Shown: positions 25,594 to 35,278 of the stretch, one piece after another
Layout of the letters: every line of letters begins with the position of its first letter
Numbering within the stretch: position 1 is the first letter of the stretch
Source of the DNA: Pannonibacter sp. SL95
GTDB taxonomy: Bacteria > Pseudomonadota > Alphaproteobacteria > Rhizobiales > Stappiaceae
Direction of reading: 5' to 3'
DNA: 64,000 bases
Assembly (NCBI RefSeq): GCF_026672425.1
Contig: NZ_JAPPRC010000006.1
Span: 186,001-250,000 of the forward strand
Made by a program: the position numbers and the translations under genes
The notes under the pieces: generated by a model
Seen by the model: the letters and a program-made list of their open reading frames with translations, nothing else
The model's database searches: none
Told to the model about the DNA's origin: nothing

Positions 25594-26438
25594 CAGCGGC
25601 CTCCCGTCGGACGATTGAGGCGGAAGAACCGGTCCAGCACGATGGCGATCAGAACGATGGCGACGCCGACTTCAAAGCCCATGCCGATGTTCACGGTGTT
25701 GAGCGCGCGCAGGGTCGGAACGCCGAGGCCGTCAGCGCCGACGAGGGCGGCAATCACCACCATCGACAGGGACAGCATGATCGTCTGCGTCAGCCCGGCC
25801 ATGATCTGCGGCAGAGCATAGGGCAGCTCGATCTTCCACAGGAGCTGCCAGCGGGTGGCGCCAAAGGCGTGACCGGCCTCGAGCAGCTGCGTGGGCGTCG
25901 AGGAGACGCCGAGCTGCGTCAGGCGGATCGGGGCGGGCAGGGCAAAGATGACCGTGGCAATGAGGCCCGGAACCATGCCGAGGCCGAACAGGATCAGCGC
26001 AGGGATGAGATAGACGAAGGTCGGGATCGTCTGCATCAGATCCAGAACGGGCTGGAGGGCGGTGTAGAAATTCGGCCGGTGCGCAGCGAGAACCCCGATC
26101 GGCACACCGACGGCCATGCAGACGGTGGTGGCGCCCAGGACCAGCGCAAGCGTGTTTGTCGTCTCTTCCCAGAAGCCCAGGTTGATGATGATCAGCAGTG
26201 ATCCCAGCACGAACAACGGGAAGCCGATGTTGCGGCGCACGACGAAGGCAAGTGCTGTTGCAACGCCGACCACCACGAGCGGATCGGGTGCCTGCAGCAC
26301 GAACAGGATGCCGCCGATCAGTGTTTCCAGAACGACGGCAATACCGTCAAACAGCCAGGCTGCGTTGTTGGTCAGCCAGTCGACAAAGGCCTTGGCCCAA
26401 GATCCAAGCGGCAGTTTGTGTTGGGTCAAAAAATCCAC
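25593..26438 (-). CDS. choW: Choline/betaine ABC transporter permease
   Basis: The 281-residue protein has about six to seven membrane helices and the ProW/ChoW pattern: L-P-L-G-S-W, a cluster of helices, then V-L-D-L-M-Q-T-I-P-T-F-V-Y-L-I-P and E-A-G-H-A-F-G-A-T-R-W-Q-L-L-W-K-I-E-L-P, the ATPase-contact loop. The start is GTG at 26438, preceded by GGAGAGGGGCCC. It lies between the binding-protein and ATPase genes, forming one leftward operon. Confidence 0.9.
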   Translation of the reverse strand: MDFLTQHKLPLGSWAKAFVDWLTNNAAWLFDGIAVVLETLIGGILFVLQAPDPLVVVGVATALAFVVRRNIGFPLFVLGSLLIIINLGFWEETTNTLALVLGATTVCMAVGVPIGVLAAHRPNFYTALQPVLDLMQTIPTFVYLIPALILFGLGMVPGLIATVIFALPAPIRLTQLGVSSTPTQLLEAGHAFGATRWQLLWKIELPYALPQIMAGLTQTIMLSLSMVVIAALVGADGLGVPTLRALNTVNIGMGFEVGVAIVLIAIVLDRFFRLNRPTGGR

Positions 26439-26527
26439 GGGCCCCTCTCCGCGCCGGGGTTTTCAGATGCGGCCTAGCCCGGCTGCGTGAGCGGCGATTG
26501 CCGGCATCACGCAGCCGGAAACCAGGC

Positions 26528-27496
26528 TCAGAGGCCCAGGGCCAGCTTCACGGCTGCCAGAGCGTCGCTGCCATCGCGCGCCTTCACACCGGCCAGCCAG
26601 CCGTCCAGCACGCCCGGGTTGGCAGTCAGCCAATTCTGTGCGGCGATCTTCGGATCCTTGCCGCCGTCCAGGATCTCACCCATGATCTCGTTTTCAAGGG
26701 CGAGGGTGAACTTCAGGTTCTTCAGGAACTGGCCGACATTCGGGCACTCGTTGACGTAGCCCGCGCGGGTGTTGGTGTAGATCGTGGCACCGCCAAGATT
26801 TGGCCCGAACACGTCATCGCCGCCTTCCAGATAGGCGAGCTCGAAATTCGCGTTCATCGGATGCGGTTCCCAGCCGAGGAAGACGACGTCTTCCTTGCGC
26901 TTGGTGGCGCGGGACACCTGGGCCAGCATGCCCTGCTCGGAGGATTCCACGACCTGGAAGCCCTTGAGGCCGAACTGGTCGCCATCGATCATGCCGAGGA
27001 TCAGGCGGTTGCCATCGTTGCCCGGCTCGATGCCATAGATCTTGCCGGCCAGCTCTTCCTTGAACTTGGCAATGTCGGCAAAGGTCTTCAGGCCCTTGTC
27101 ATAGGTGTATTTCGGCACAGCCAGCGTGTATTTCGCGCCTTCGAGGTTCTCGCGAACCGTGTCGACCGTCTTTTCCTCGCGATAGGGCGCGATGTCGGCT
27201 TCCATCGTCGGCATCCAGTTGCCGAGGAAAACGTCGATGTCCTTGTTCTTCATCGACGCATAGGTCACCGGCACGGACAGGACCTTCACGTCGGTCTCGT
27301 AGCCGAGGGAGAGCAGGATCGTCGAGGCGACAGCGGTGGTAGCAGTGATGTCCGTCCAGCCCACATCCGAGAACCGGACGGCCTTGCAGCTTTCGGGCTC
27401 GGCCGCCTGGACCGTTGCCGTGGTGCTGAGGCCGATGGCCCCGCTCAGCGCCAGGCCGATGGCGGCACTGGTGATGGAAGTGAATACGCGCTTCAT
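26528..27496 (-). CDS. choX: Choline ABC transporter substrate-binding protein
   Basis: From M-K-R-V-F-T at 27496 this is a 322-residue protein with a Sec signal ending V-Q-A-A-E. The mature domain is of the OpuAC/ChoX type: V-R-F-S-D-V-G-W-T-D-I-T-A-T-T, N-K-D-I-D-V-F-L-G-N-W-M-P, Y-G-I-E-P-G-N-D-G-N, and V-V-F-L-G-W-E-P-H-P-M-N. Aromatic residues in W-T-D, N-W-M-P and G-W-E-P are the kind that form the quaternary-amine box in ChoX. GGGAGACAACCGG precedes the ATG. It is divergent from betI across a BetI-like operator. Confidence 0.92.
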   Translation of the reverse strand: MKRVFTSITSAAIGLALSGAIGLSTTATVQAAEPESCKAVRFSDVGWTDITATTAVASTILLSLGYETDVKVLSVPVTYASMKNKDIDVFLGNWMPTMEADIAPYREEKTVDTVRENLEGAKYTLAVPKYTYDKGLKTFADIAKFKEELAGKIYGIEPGNDGNRLILGMIDGDQFGLKGFQVVESSEQGMLAQVSRATKRKEDVVFLGWEPHPMNANFELAYLEGGDDVFGPNLGGATIYTNTRAGYVNECPNVGQFLKNLKFTLALENEIMGEILDGGKDPKIAAQNWLTANPGVLDGWLAGVKARDGSDALAAVKLALGL

Positions 27497-27681
27497 CCGG
27501 TTGTCTCCCGCTCTTGTATGGCGCCCCGGTACACGGGGTCGTTCGCCGGTGTTCAGTCCCAATGAACCCCGGACGGACATCTCAAACAATGGGCAACCGA
27601 TTGATTTAGCCGTCTTTGCGGCAGGTTTGCCCCTCTGGTGAGACTTAATGAACCATTGACTGTTGGCTTTGGCAAGTTTTG

Positions 27682-27702
27682 ATTGATTGATCGTTCAATT
27701 AA
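27682..27702. promoter_or_regulatory. Candidate BetI operator between choX and betI
   Basis: ATTGA-TCGT-TCAAT (27686-27699) forms a perfect 5-bp inverted repeat with AT-rich flanks, set within TTGATTGATTGATCGTTC. This resembles operators of BetI repressors. It lies 37 bases from the betI start on one side and serves the choX promoter on the other, so one choline-responsive site could control both uptake and oxidation. Confidence 0.6.
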
Positions 27703-27735
27703 AAATAATCATTTACGACCATCGGGGAGAACGAC

Positions 27736-28371
27736 ATGCCAAGGATCGGGATGGAGGCCGAGCGCAGGCGCAGCCTGATCGCGGCAACGGTCGATGCGAT
27801 TCACGAACAGGGCTATTGCGACGTGACGATCGCGCAGATCGCGCGCAAGGCCGGCGTGTCGGGCGGGCTTGCACATCACTATTTCGGCTCCAAGGATCAG
27901 CTGCTCGCCGCCACCATGCGCCATCTTCTGCATGAGCTGGGCGAGGGCATCCGTGCCCGTCTGGCCGAAGCGCAGACGCCGCGTGCGCGCCTGTCGGCGA
28001 TCATCGCCGGCAATTTCGAGACGGGCCAGTTCCGCGAGGCCGTGATTGCTGCCTGGCTGGCGTTCTACTCGCAGGCCCGCACCAATCCGGCCAGCCAGCG
28101 CCTGCTGCGCATCTATTCCGCCCGTCTTGTCTCCAACCTGACGCACAGTTTACGTAGCTTTCTGCCATTGCCGGACGCGCAGCTCGTGGCCGAGGGAACG
28201 GCGTCGATGATCGACGGGGTCTGGATCCGCCGCGCGCTGAAGGAGGCGCCGCCCGATCCCGAGGCTGCCATCCGCCTCGTCGAGGATTACGTCGAGGCGC
28301 AGATCCTGCTGCACAGGGCCCGGGCGTCCGGGGCCACAACGCCACAGCCAGACCCGGGGCTCCCAGCATGA
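27736..28371 (+). CDS. betI: Choline-responsive repressor BetI (TetR family)
   Basis: The 211-residue protein begins [18 protein letters not shown], with the TetR helix-turn-helix [22 protein letters not shown]. The following V-I-A-A-W-L-A-F-Y and S-N-L segments are typical of BetI. BetI represses the bet genes until choline is present. GGGGAGAACGAC precedes the ATG, and the stop overlaps the betA start (ATGA). Confidence 0.93.
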   Translation: MPRIGMEAERRRSLIAATVDAIHEQGYCDVTIAQIARKAGVSGGLAHHYFGSKDQLLAATMRHLLHELGEGIRARLAEAQTPRARLSAIIAGNFETGQFREAVIAAWLAFYSQARTNPASQRLLRIYSARLVSNLTHSLRSFLPLPDAQLVAEGTASMIDGVWIRRALKEAPPDPEAAIRLVEDYVEAQILLHRARASGATTPQPDPGLPA

Positions 28372-30029
28372 ACGACACGTTTGACTTCATCATCGTCGGT
28401 GCCGGTTCGGCGGGCTGCGCCATGGCCTATCGGCTGTCCGAAGATCCGAAAAACCGGGTGCTGGTGCTGGAGTTCGGCGGAACGGACGCCGGGCCCTTCA
28501 TCCAGATGCCGGCGGCGCTGTCCTATCCGATGAACATGAGCCGCTACGACTGGGGCTTCCAGAGCGAGCCCGAGCCGCATCTGGGCGGGCGCATTCTTGC
28601 GACGCCGCGCGGCAAGGTCATCGGCGGCTCTTCCTCGATCAACGGCATGGTCTATGTGCGCGGCCACGCGCGCGACTTCGACACCTGGGAAGAGATGGGC
28701 GCCAGCGGCTGGGGCTACCGGCATGTGCTGCCCTATTTCCAGCGCCAGGAGGAGACCCCGACCGGCGACGACGGCTTCCGCGGCCGCTCCGGTCCGCTGC
28801 ATGTGCAACGCGGCACCAAGTGGAACCCGTTGTTCGATGCCTTCATCAAGGCCGGCAAACAGGCGGGCTACGAGACGACGGGCGACTACAACGGCCAGAA
28901 GCAGGAAGGCTTCGGCGACATGGAGATGACCGTGAAGAACGGTCAGCGCTGGTCCGCCGCCAATGCCTATCTGAAGCCGGCGCTGAAGCGCGGCAATGTG
29001 GAGGTCGTCACCGGGGCCTTTGTCCGCCGTGTGGTTATCGAGAACGGCCGGGCAACCGGCGTTGAGTACCAGCGTGGTTCCGGCCAGCCGGTCACGGTGC
29101 GGGCGGCGCGCGAAGTGATCATTTCCGCCTCGTCGATCAACTCGCCCAAGATTCTGATGCTCTCCGGCATCGGACCGGCAGCGGATCTGCGGGAGATGGG
29201 CATTGACGTGGTCGCGGACCGGCCGGGCGTCGGCGCCAACCTGCAGGACCATCTGGAGCTCTACATCCAGCAGGCCTGTACGCAGCCGATCACGCTCTAC
29301 AAGCATTGGAACCTTGTTTCCAAGGCTCTGATCGGAGCGCAGTGGCTGTTCACGCGCAAGGGGCTCGGCGCCTCGAACCAGTTCGAGGCCTGCGCGTTCA
29401 TTCGCTCCAAGGCGGGTGTCGAGTATCCCGACATCCAGTATCACTTCCTGCCCTTCGCGGTGCGCTACGACGGCAAGGCAGCGGCCGAGGGACATGGGTT
29501 CCAGGCCCATGTCGGGCCGATGCGCTCAAAGTCACGCGGCCGCATCCGCCTGACCTCAGGCGATCCGCTGGCCAAGCCCTCGATCCTCTTCAACTACATG
29601 TCGCACCCGGACGACTGGGCCGACTTCCGCACCTGCATCCGGCTCACGCGCGAGATATTCGGCCAGGAGGCCTTCGCGCCCTATCGCGGCCGCGAGATCC
29701 AGCCGGGTGCCGGCGTGCAGAGCGATGCGGAGCTGGACGACTTCATCCGCGAGCATGTGGAGAGCGCCTATCACCCCTGTGGGTCCTGCCGCATGGGGGC
29801 CGCGAGCGACCCGATGGCGGTGGTGGATCCGGAATGCCGGGTCATCGGCGTCGAGGGCCTGCGCGTGGCCGACAGCTCGATCTTCCCGCAGGTGACCAAC
29901 GGCAACCTGAATGCCCCGTCGATCATGGTGGGCGAGAAGGCCTCGGACCACATTCTCGGCAAGGCCCCGTTGCCGGCCTCCAACCTGGAGCCCTGGATCC
30001 ATCCGCAGTGGCAAACGCGCCAGCGTTGA
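28368..30029 (+). CDS. betA: Choline dehydrogenase
   Basis: The 553-residue GMC-family flavoenzyme starts [19 protein letters not shown], with GMC signature [13 protein letters not shown] and [16 protein letters not shown]. The C-terminal catalytic region is [10 protein letters not shown] with the active histidine, followed by N-L-N-A-P. It oxidises choline to betaine aldehyde at the inner membrane. Its start overlaps betI, and betB follows after 92 bases. Confidence 0.95.
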   Translation: MNDTFDFIIVGAGSAGCAMAYRLSEDPKNRVLVLEFGGTDAGPFIQMPAALSYPMNMSRYDWGFQSEPEPHLGGRILATPRGKVIGGSSSINGMVYVRGHARDFDTWEEMGASGWGYRHVLPYFQRQEETPTGDDGFRGRSGPLHVQRGTKWNPLFDAFIKAGKQAGYETTGDYNGQKQEGFGDMEMTVKNGQRWSAANAYLKPALKRGNVEVVTGAFVRRVVIENGRATGVEYQRGSGQPVTVRAAREVIISASSINSPKILMLSGIGPAADLREMGIDVVADRPGVGANLQDHLELYIQQACTQPITLYKHWNLVSKALIGAQWLFTRKGLGASNQFEACAFIRSKAGVEYPDIQYHFLPFAVRYDGKAAAEGHGFQAHVGPMRSKSRGRIRLTSGDPLAKPSILFNYMSHPDDWADFRTCIRLTREIFGQEAFAPYRGREIQPGAGVQSDAELDDFIREHVESAYHPCGSCRMGAASDPMAVVDPECRVIGVEGLRVADSSIFPQVTNGNLNAPSIMVGEKASDHILGKAPLPASNLEPWIHPQWQTRQR

Positions 30030-30121
30030 GCCATCCTGCGACCTGACGAACAGCAGGAGGCTTCTGCCAAGGCGGTGGCCGGTCCTGTTTCCCCTTCTGA
30101 CCGACTTGCAAGGACGACCTC

Positions 30122-31585
30122 ATGCGCGCCCAGCCCCGAGCCTCCCATTTCATTGGCGGCGGATATGTCGAAAGCCCGAATGGCGCGGCCTTCGACAGCC
30201 TCTATCCCGCCACCGGCGACGTCATCGCCCGCCTGCATGCTGCTGACGACCTGACCATCGAGGCCGCCATCTCGACCGCACGGGAAGGCCAGAAGATCTG
30301 GGCCGCCACCCCGGCAGCCGAGCGGGGCCGCATCCTGCGCCGGGCGGCGGAGATCCTGCGCGCCAACAACCGCGCCCTGTCCGAGCTGGAAACGCTCGAC
30401 ACCGGCAAGCCGCTGCAGGAAACGCTGATCGCCGATGCGGCCTCCGGCGCCGATTGCCTCGAATACTTCGGCAATCTCGCCGCGACGCTGACCAGCGAGC
30501 ACATCGACCTTGGCGGTTCCTTCGCCTACACCCGCCGCGAGCCGCTCGGCATCTGCGTGGGCATCGGCGCGTGGAACTATCCGATCCAGATCGCCTGCTG
30601 GAAGGCAGCCCCCGCGCTGGCCTGCGGCAACGCCATGATCTTCAAGCCCTCGGAAGTGACACCGTTGAGCGCGCTGAAGCTGGCCGAGGCGCTGCTGGAG
30701 GCCGGCGTTCCGGCCGGTGTCTTCAACGTGGTGCAGGGCGCGGGCGACGTAGGCGCGAAGCTCGTCTCGCATCCGGCGGTGGCCAAGGTCTCCGTCACCG
30801 GCTCGGTGCCGACCGGGCGCAAGGTCGCGGGCCTGGCAGGCAGCAACCTCAAGCATCTCACGCTTGAACTCGGTGGCAAGTCGCCGCTGGTCCTGTTCGA
30901 GGACGCCCATCTCGACAATGCCGTCTCGGCGGCGATCAATGCCAATTTCTATTCCTCGGGCCAGATCTGCTCCAACGGCACCCGCGTCTTCGTGCATCGC
31001 AGCCTGAAGGAGGCCTTCCTGAAGCGGCTGGCTGAACGCACCGCAAACGCCGTGCTGGGCGATCCGCTGGACGAGGCGACCAATATCGGCCCGCTCGTCT
31101 CAAAGCCGCAGCTCGACAAGGTGCTGGGCTACATCGAGATCGGCAAGGCGGAAGGCGCGCGGCTTGTCTGCGGCGGCGGGGCAGCACACGTGGCGGCTTT
31201 CCCGCAGGGCTGGTTCGTGCAGCCGACCGTCTTTGCCGATGTGAAGGACGATATGCGCATCGCCCGGGAAGAGATCTTCGGCCCGGTCATGTGCGTGCTC
31301 GACTTCGACAGCGAGGAAGAGGTGATCGCCCGCGCAAATGCGACCGAGTTCGGTCTGGCCGCCGGTGTGTTCACCCGCGACATCCAGCGCGCCCACCGGG
31401 TGATCGCACAGCTTGCCGCCGGCACCTGCTGGATCAACGCCTACAACCTGACGCCCATCGAAATGCCCTTCGGCGGCGTCAAGTCCTCCGGCATCGGCCG
31501 CGAGAACGGGCACACGGCCATCGGCCACTACAGCCAGGTGAAGAGCGTCTACGTCGAGATGGGGGACGTCGCGGCGGCGTTCTGA
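30122..31585 (+). CDS. betB: Betaine-aldehyde dehydrogenase
   Basis: The 487-residue aldehyde dehydrogenase has the expected order of motifs: G-A-W-N-Y-P-I-Q for NAD binding, [24 protein letters not shown] with the catalytic glutamate, and [13 protein letters not shown] with the catalytic cysteine. It oxidises betaine aldehyde to glycine betaine, finishing the pathway begun by BetA. AAGGACGACCTC precedes the ATG. No betC (choline sulfatase) is present. Confidence 0.94.
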   Translation: MRAQPRASHFIGGGYVESPNGAAFDSLYPATGDVIARLHAADDLTIEAAISTAREGQKIWAATPAAERGRILRRAAEILRANNRALSELETLDTGKPLQETLIADAASGADCLEYFGNLAATLTSEHIDLGGSFAYTRREPLGICVGIGAWNYPIQIACWKAAPALACGNAMIFKPSEVTPLSALKLAEALLEAGVPAGVFNVVQGAGDVGAKLVSHPAVAKVSVTGSVPTGRKVAGLAGSNLKHLTLELGGKSPLVLFEDAHLDNAVSAAINANFYSSGQICSNGTRVFVHRSLKEAFLKRLAERTANAVLGDPLDEATNIGPLVSKPQLDKVLGYIEIGKAEGARLVCGGGAAHVAAFPQGWFVQPTVFADVKDDMRIAREEIFGPVMCVLDFDSEEEVIARANATEFGLAAGVFTRDIQRAHRVIAQLAAGTCWINAYNLTPIEMPFGGVKSSGIGRENGHTAIGHYSQVKSVYVEMGDVAAAF

Positions 31586-31610
31586 TCGGGACGGCTGCCC
31601 CACGCGAACC

Positions 31611-31635
31611 TGCCCCCACCGACGCGGTGGGGGCA
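31611..31635. terminator. Hairpin between the convergent betB and thiolase genes
   Basis: TGCCCCCACC and GGTGGGGGCA form a perfect 10-bp stem with a 5-base loop. No T-run follows on either strand, so it may act as a bidirectional mRNA 3'-end stabiliser or a weak terminator. Confidence 0.6.
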
Positions 31636-31669
31636 ATAATGCTCGAAGTCTGGAACCTCCCGGAGGTCC

Positions 31670-32836
31670 TTACTTCATTGCCTGCAGAATCGAGACATAG
31701 TTGGCGACGGCTGCGCCGCCCATGTTGAAGATGCCGCCGATGGAGGCGTCCTTGACCTGGATGCCGCCGGCCTCGCCGGTCAGCTGCATGGCCGTCAGCA
31801 CATGCATCGACACGCCGGTGGCGCCGATCGGGTGGCCCTTGGCCTTCAGGCCGCCGGACGGGTTGACCGGCAGCTTGCCGTCCATCTCGGTCCAGCCTTC
31901 CAGGATGGCACGGGCGCCTTCGCCTTCTTTCACCAGACCCATGGCTTCGTACTCGATCAGCTCGGCGATGGTGAAGCAGTCATGCGTCTCGACGAAGGAG
32001 AGATCATCCAGCGTCAGCCGGGCATTGGCCAGTGCCTTGCCCCAGGCGGTCTGGCAGCCTTCAAACTTCAGGATGTCGCGCTTCGACATCGGCAGGAAGT
32101 CCTGCACATGCGCCATGGCGCGGAAGGCGACGGCCTTCTTCATGCCAAGCGCGGTGGCCGGATCGGTCAGCACCAGCGCCGCCGCCCCGTCGGAGACCAG
32201 CGAGCAGTCCGTGCGCTTCAGCGGGCCGGCAACGAAGGGGTTCTTGTCGCTTTCCTGGCGGCAGAACTCGAAGCCGAAGTCCTTGCGCATCTGGGCGTAA
32301 GGGTTGTTGACGCCGTTCCTGTGGTTCTTGGCCGCGATCTTCGCCAGCGCGTCGGACTGGTCGCCGTGGCGCTGGAAATAGGCATCGGCGATCTTGCCGA
32401 ACACGCCGGCAAAGCCCGCCGGGATGTCGCCCTCTTCCTTGAGATAGGAGGCCTTCAGGAGGTTCTGGCCGATTTCCGGTCCCGGCGTCGTCGTCATCTG
32501 CTCGACGCCGACCACGAGCACGAAGCGGGCCGAGCCAGTGGCGATGGCGCGCACGCCCTGGTGCACGGCGGCCGAGCCGGTGGCGCAGGCGTTCTCGACG
32601 CGGGTGGCGGGCGTGAAGCGCAGCGCCGGATCAGCCTGCAGCACCAGCGAGGCGGTGAAGTCCTGCCGCGAGAAGCCGGCATTGAAATGGCCGAGATAGA
32701 TCTCGCCCACGTCTTGCGGTTCGATGCCGGCGTCGATGATGGCATCCGTCGCTGCCTTGACGATCATGCTCTCGACGGTCTCTTCGGCATGCTTGCCGAA
32801 GGGCAGATGGGCCCAACCCACGATGGCTGCGGTCAT
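31670..32836 (-). CDS. Thiolase-family acyltransferase (acetyl-CoA acetyltransferase-like)
   Basis: From M-T-A-A-I-V-G-W-A-H at 32836 this is a 388-residue thiolase-superfamily protein. The nucleophile motif is V-E-N-A-C-A-T-G-S-A-A (cysteine near residue 90). Later come V-E-T-H-D-C-F-T-I-A and N-P-S-G-G-L-K-A-K-G-H-P-I-G-A-T-G with the catalytic histidine. It groups by motif with the SCP2-like thiolases, whose substrates are often unknown, rather than with PhaA/AtoB. It is monocistronic and converges on betB. A role in fatty or branched-chain acyl-CoA breakdown is only a possibility. Confidence 0.85.
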   Translation of the reverse strand: MTAAIVGWAHLPFGKHAEETVESMIVKAATDAIIDAGIEPQDVGEIYLGHFNAGFSRQDFTASLVLQADPALRFTPATRVENACATGSAAVHQGVRAIATGSARFVLVVGVEQMTTTPGPEIGQNLLKASYLKEEGDIPAGFAGVFGKIADAYFQRHGDQSDALAKIAAKNHRNGVNNPYAQMRKDFGFEFCRQESDKNPFVAGPLKRTDCSLVSDGAAALVLTDPATALGMKKAVAFRAMAHVQDFLPMSKRDILKFEGCQTAWGKALANARLTLDDLSFVETHDCFTIAELIEYEAMGLVKEGEGARAILEGWTEMDGKLPVNPSGGLKAKGHPIGATGVSMHVLTAMQLTGEAGGIQVKDASIGGIFNMGGAAVANYVSILQAMK

Positions 32837-33142
32837 GTTCCGGTTCCTTGTTCTCGGCTGCCCCTGCCGTTCGTGGCAGGTCACAGCCATGTTCCTCCGA
32901 CCTTGCGGGATCGTTTCAGCACGGCCCGGCAGCGGCAAGCCCCAAATTGACTTTAACGTAACATAAGGCGGACCATGGGGGTGTTTCCAGCCATCGAGGC
33001 ATCCTCTCTTTGGTTGATATTGCGCTGCGGCATTTTTTTCCGCACTGCGAGTGTTCAGGTCATACAGCTGTCACCTGACGCTGCGATAAGGGCGTCGTTG
33101 CGGAACAGGTTTTTGTTGTTTCGGTCATTGCAGAAAGTTTCC
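32837..33142. other. Intergenic region leading to an orphan terminator
   Basis: No gene is supported here. The left end carries the leftward thiolase promoter region, including AT-rich TTGACTTTAACGTAAC at 32947-32962. The right part (about 33010-33142) is T-rich with short C/G tracts and runs into a rightward terminator, so it may encode a small RNA or an untranslated leader. Confidence 0.4.
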
Positions 33143-33172
33143 GAGCCGGGTGGTCTTCCGCCCGGCTCTTTT
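33143..33172 (+). terminator. Orphan intrinsic terminator upstream of the glycosyltransferase gene
   Basis: GAGCCGGG (33143-33150) pairs with CCCGGCTC (33161-33168) around a 10-base loop, followed by TTTTG. No rightward gene ends nearby; the closest is betB, over 1.5 kb away with its own hairpin. It lies about 115 bases before the next rightward gene. Confidence 0.75.
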
Positions 33173-33286
33173 GCTTTCGGACGGCGAGGCGTGAAGCATC
33201 TTCCTCCAAGGCCAGTTTTTGACTAACAGGGAGACACCGCCTTCGCGTTCCGCGACCGTGGACAGACCAGACCGGACACCCGACAA

Positions 33287-34078
33287 ATGACCGCGCGATT
33301 GCCCCTTTCCGTCTTCATCATCGCCCGGGATGAGGCCGACCGCATTGCGCAGACGATCCGCTCGGTGCGCGACTGGGTGGATGAGGTGATTGTCATCGAC
33401 AGCGGGTCGGTCGATGCGACGGTGGCAGTGGCGGAGGCCGAGGGCGCGCGGGTGGTGTTCAACGCCTGGCCCGGCTACGGCCCGCAGAAGCGCTTTGGCG
33501 AGGACCAGTGCCGCAATGACTGGCTGTTCAATCTGGATGCTGATGAAGTGGTGACGCCCGGGCTTGCGGAGGAAATCCAGGCTTTGATGGGCGCGGGCGG
33601 CCATCTGGCGGCCGATGGCTGGCGGGTGATGATCCGCGACGTCTATGCCCATGAAGACGAACCGGCGTCCTGGGCTTATGGCTATCATCAGATCCGCCTC
33701 TATGACCGGCGCAAGGGCCGGTTCTCGGCTTCGACCGTGCATGACACGGTGCGCCCGGAGCCTGGCGCGCGGTTGGCTGATCTCAAGGGCGTTGTCGCGC
33801 ACCACTCGATCCGCTCGCTGACATTTCAGGTCGAGAAGTACAATCGTTACTCGACGATGCAGGTCAACGACATGCGCGCCCGCAGCCGGTCATTGCCGCG
33901 CTGGCGCCTCGTCACCGAGTTTCCCTTTGCCTTCCTGAAGGCCTATGTGGCGCGCAAATACGTGCGGTATGGCTGGTGGGGGCTGATCCTTTCGGTCAAC
34001 TACGCCCATGCCCGCTTCCTGCGCGTGGCCAAGGCCTATGAGGCCGATCTGGTCGACAGGCACAAGCCGGACCACTGA
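33287..34078 (+). CDS. Family 2 glycosyltransferase (WaaE/KdtX-like)
   Basis: The 263-residue protein has a GT-A fold start (L-S-V-F-I-I-A-R-D-E-A-D-R-I), the D-W-V-D-E-V-I-V-I-D-S-G-S-V-D segment, and W-L-F-N-L-D-A-D-E-V-V, with the DAD metal/nucleotide-binding motif. The C-terminal part has H-H-S-I-R and a final hydrophobic/basic helix (Y-V-R-Y-G-W-W-G-L). WaaE/KdtX relatives add a sugar to the lipopolysaccharide inner core; the exact donor and acceptor are not readable. No clear ribosome site precedes the ATG. It converges on the HD-GYP-like gene with a 9-base gap. Confidence 0.85.
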   Translation: MTARLPLSVFIIARDEADRIAQTIRSVRDWVDEVIVIDSGSVDATVAVAEAEGARVVFNAWPGYGPQKRFGEDQCRNDWLFNLDADEVVTPGLAEEIQALMGAGGHLAADGWRVMIRDVYAHEDEPASWAYGYHQIRLYDRRKGRFSASTVHDTVRPEPGARLADLKGVVAHHSIRSLTFQVEKYNRYSTMQVNDMRARSRSLPRWRLVTEFPFAFLKAYVARKYVRYGWWGLILSVNYAHARFLRVAKAYEADLVDRHKPDH

Positions 34079-34087
34079 GGCGCGCCG

Positions 34088-35278
34088 TCAGGCGGGCACC
34101 GCTTCCGCCTTCTGCTCGATGCGGCGCACACGGATCGGCTGGCGCAGACCGGACAGGCGATCGAACTGCCAGAGCCGCTTGATTGTTGTTTCGGTCAGCT
34201 GATGTCCACGCGACAGGACCAGTTCATGCGAGCCGTCGGTCAGGATATCGTCAACCAGCACATCGCCCGGGTGCAGCGCCCTGATATGGCAGGACACGAT
34301 CTGGACCGACTGCGACTTGTCGATCTCTTCTGCCAGAAGCGTCTCACGCACGATCTCGAGCAGTTTGGGATCATACTGTTTGCGGTTGATGCCCAAGGCT
34401 TCAAACGCCGCCATATCCAGACCGCTGTCCGGGCTCGCGTACCACAGGTCTGTCAGGATCTTCAGGATCCGCGAGTTGAGCGGGATGTCCTTGCCGACCG
34501 GACCGTCGGCCGGAAAGCCCGAGCCGTCGTAGCCGCGGTTGGAGAAATACAGCACTTCGGCAATCCGCTCGAACTGCGGGATGTTGCGCAGCAGATCGCG
34601 GGTCTGTTCCGGTGCGCGCGACAGCATTTCGCGCTGCGGATCCGTCAGGGATTTGGCCGAGCGATAGCGCGACAGGATGTCCTTGGGCAGCAAGGCCTCG
34701 CCGAGGGGCGAGAACATGACAGCCATTTCCAGGTCCCAGGTCTTCTTGATGCCAAGGGCCTTGGCCACTTTCATGGCCCACTGCCGCATCACGCCTGTCT
34801 TGCGGAAAGCATCCGCATGAAACAGGGACAGCATTTCGATCAGGATCTTGACCGAACCAGCGAGGGTTTTTTCCAGAAGTGCCCGTTCCCGGATCACGCG
34901 GGCATGGTGGGTCAAGCCGTTGCGGATGGCCGCTTCCATCTCGTCGATCGCACAGGGCTTGTTGAGATACATCAGAACATTGGCATCGTTGACGGCGCGC
35001 TTTGCGACGTCGACCGTCCGGTCGTTGGTCAGCAGGATGCGCGAGGCCGCCGGATGGCTTTCGATCAGGCCTTTGAGAAACTCGATGCCGTCGATCCCAG
35101 GCAGGTTGAGGGCTGCGATGACAACCGCGACATGCGGGTTGCTGTCGAGGAAGATCGAGGCCTCAAGGGCGCTTGCCGCGGTTGCGACACGGTATTTTTG
35201 GCCAAGAAGTTGCTGGAAGCTCGCCATGACCTTGGCGTCGCCGTCCACTACGAGGATCTGGTTTGACACTTCCTGCAT
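34088..35278 (-). CDS. Degenerate REC-HD-GYP protein, probably catalytically inactive
   Basis: The 396-residue protein has an N-terminal receiver domain (Q-I-L-V-V-D-G-D, later L-N-L-P-G-I-D-G and L-N-K-P) and a C-terminal region aligned with HD-GYP c-di-GMP phosphodiesterases. The receiver has alanine at position 56 where the phosphorylated aspartate should be. The H-D-x-G-K motif is replaced by S-P-L-G-E (190-194), and the usual H-H-E before D-G-S-G-Y-P is replaced (N-R-G-Y-D-G-S-G-F-P). Metal binding and hydrolysis are therefore unlikely, and a c-di-GMP effector or scaffold role is plausible. AAGGAGCATCGAAG precedes the ATG. Confidence 0.82.
   Translation of the reverse strand: MQEVSNQILVVDGDAKVMASFQQLLGQKYRVATAASALEASIFLDSNPHVAVVIAALNLPGIDGIEFLKGLIESHPAASRILLTNDRTVDVAKRAVNDANVLMYLNKPCAIDEMEAAIRNGLTHHARVIRERALLEKTLAGSVKILIEMLSLFHADAFRKTGVMRQWAMKVAKALGIKKTWDLEMAVMFSPLGEALLPKDILSRYRSAKSLTDPQREMLSRAPEQTRDLLRNIPQFERIAEVLYFSNRGYDGSGFPADGPVGKDIPLNSRILKILTDLWYASPDSGLDMAAFEALGINRKQYDPKLLEIVRETLLAEEIDKSQSVQIVSCHIRALHPGDVLVDDILTDGSHELVLSRGHQLTETTIKRLWQFDRLSGLRQPIRVRRIEQKAEAVPA

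Noticed and set aside
32947-32962. LiuR/FadP-type operator upstream of the thiolase
   Set aside because: TTGACTTTAACGTAAC resembles such sites only in one half; the inverted symmetry is poor, so it was not listed as an operator.
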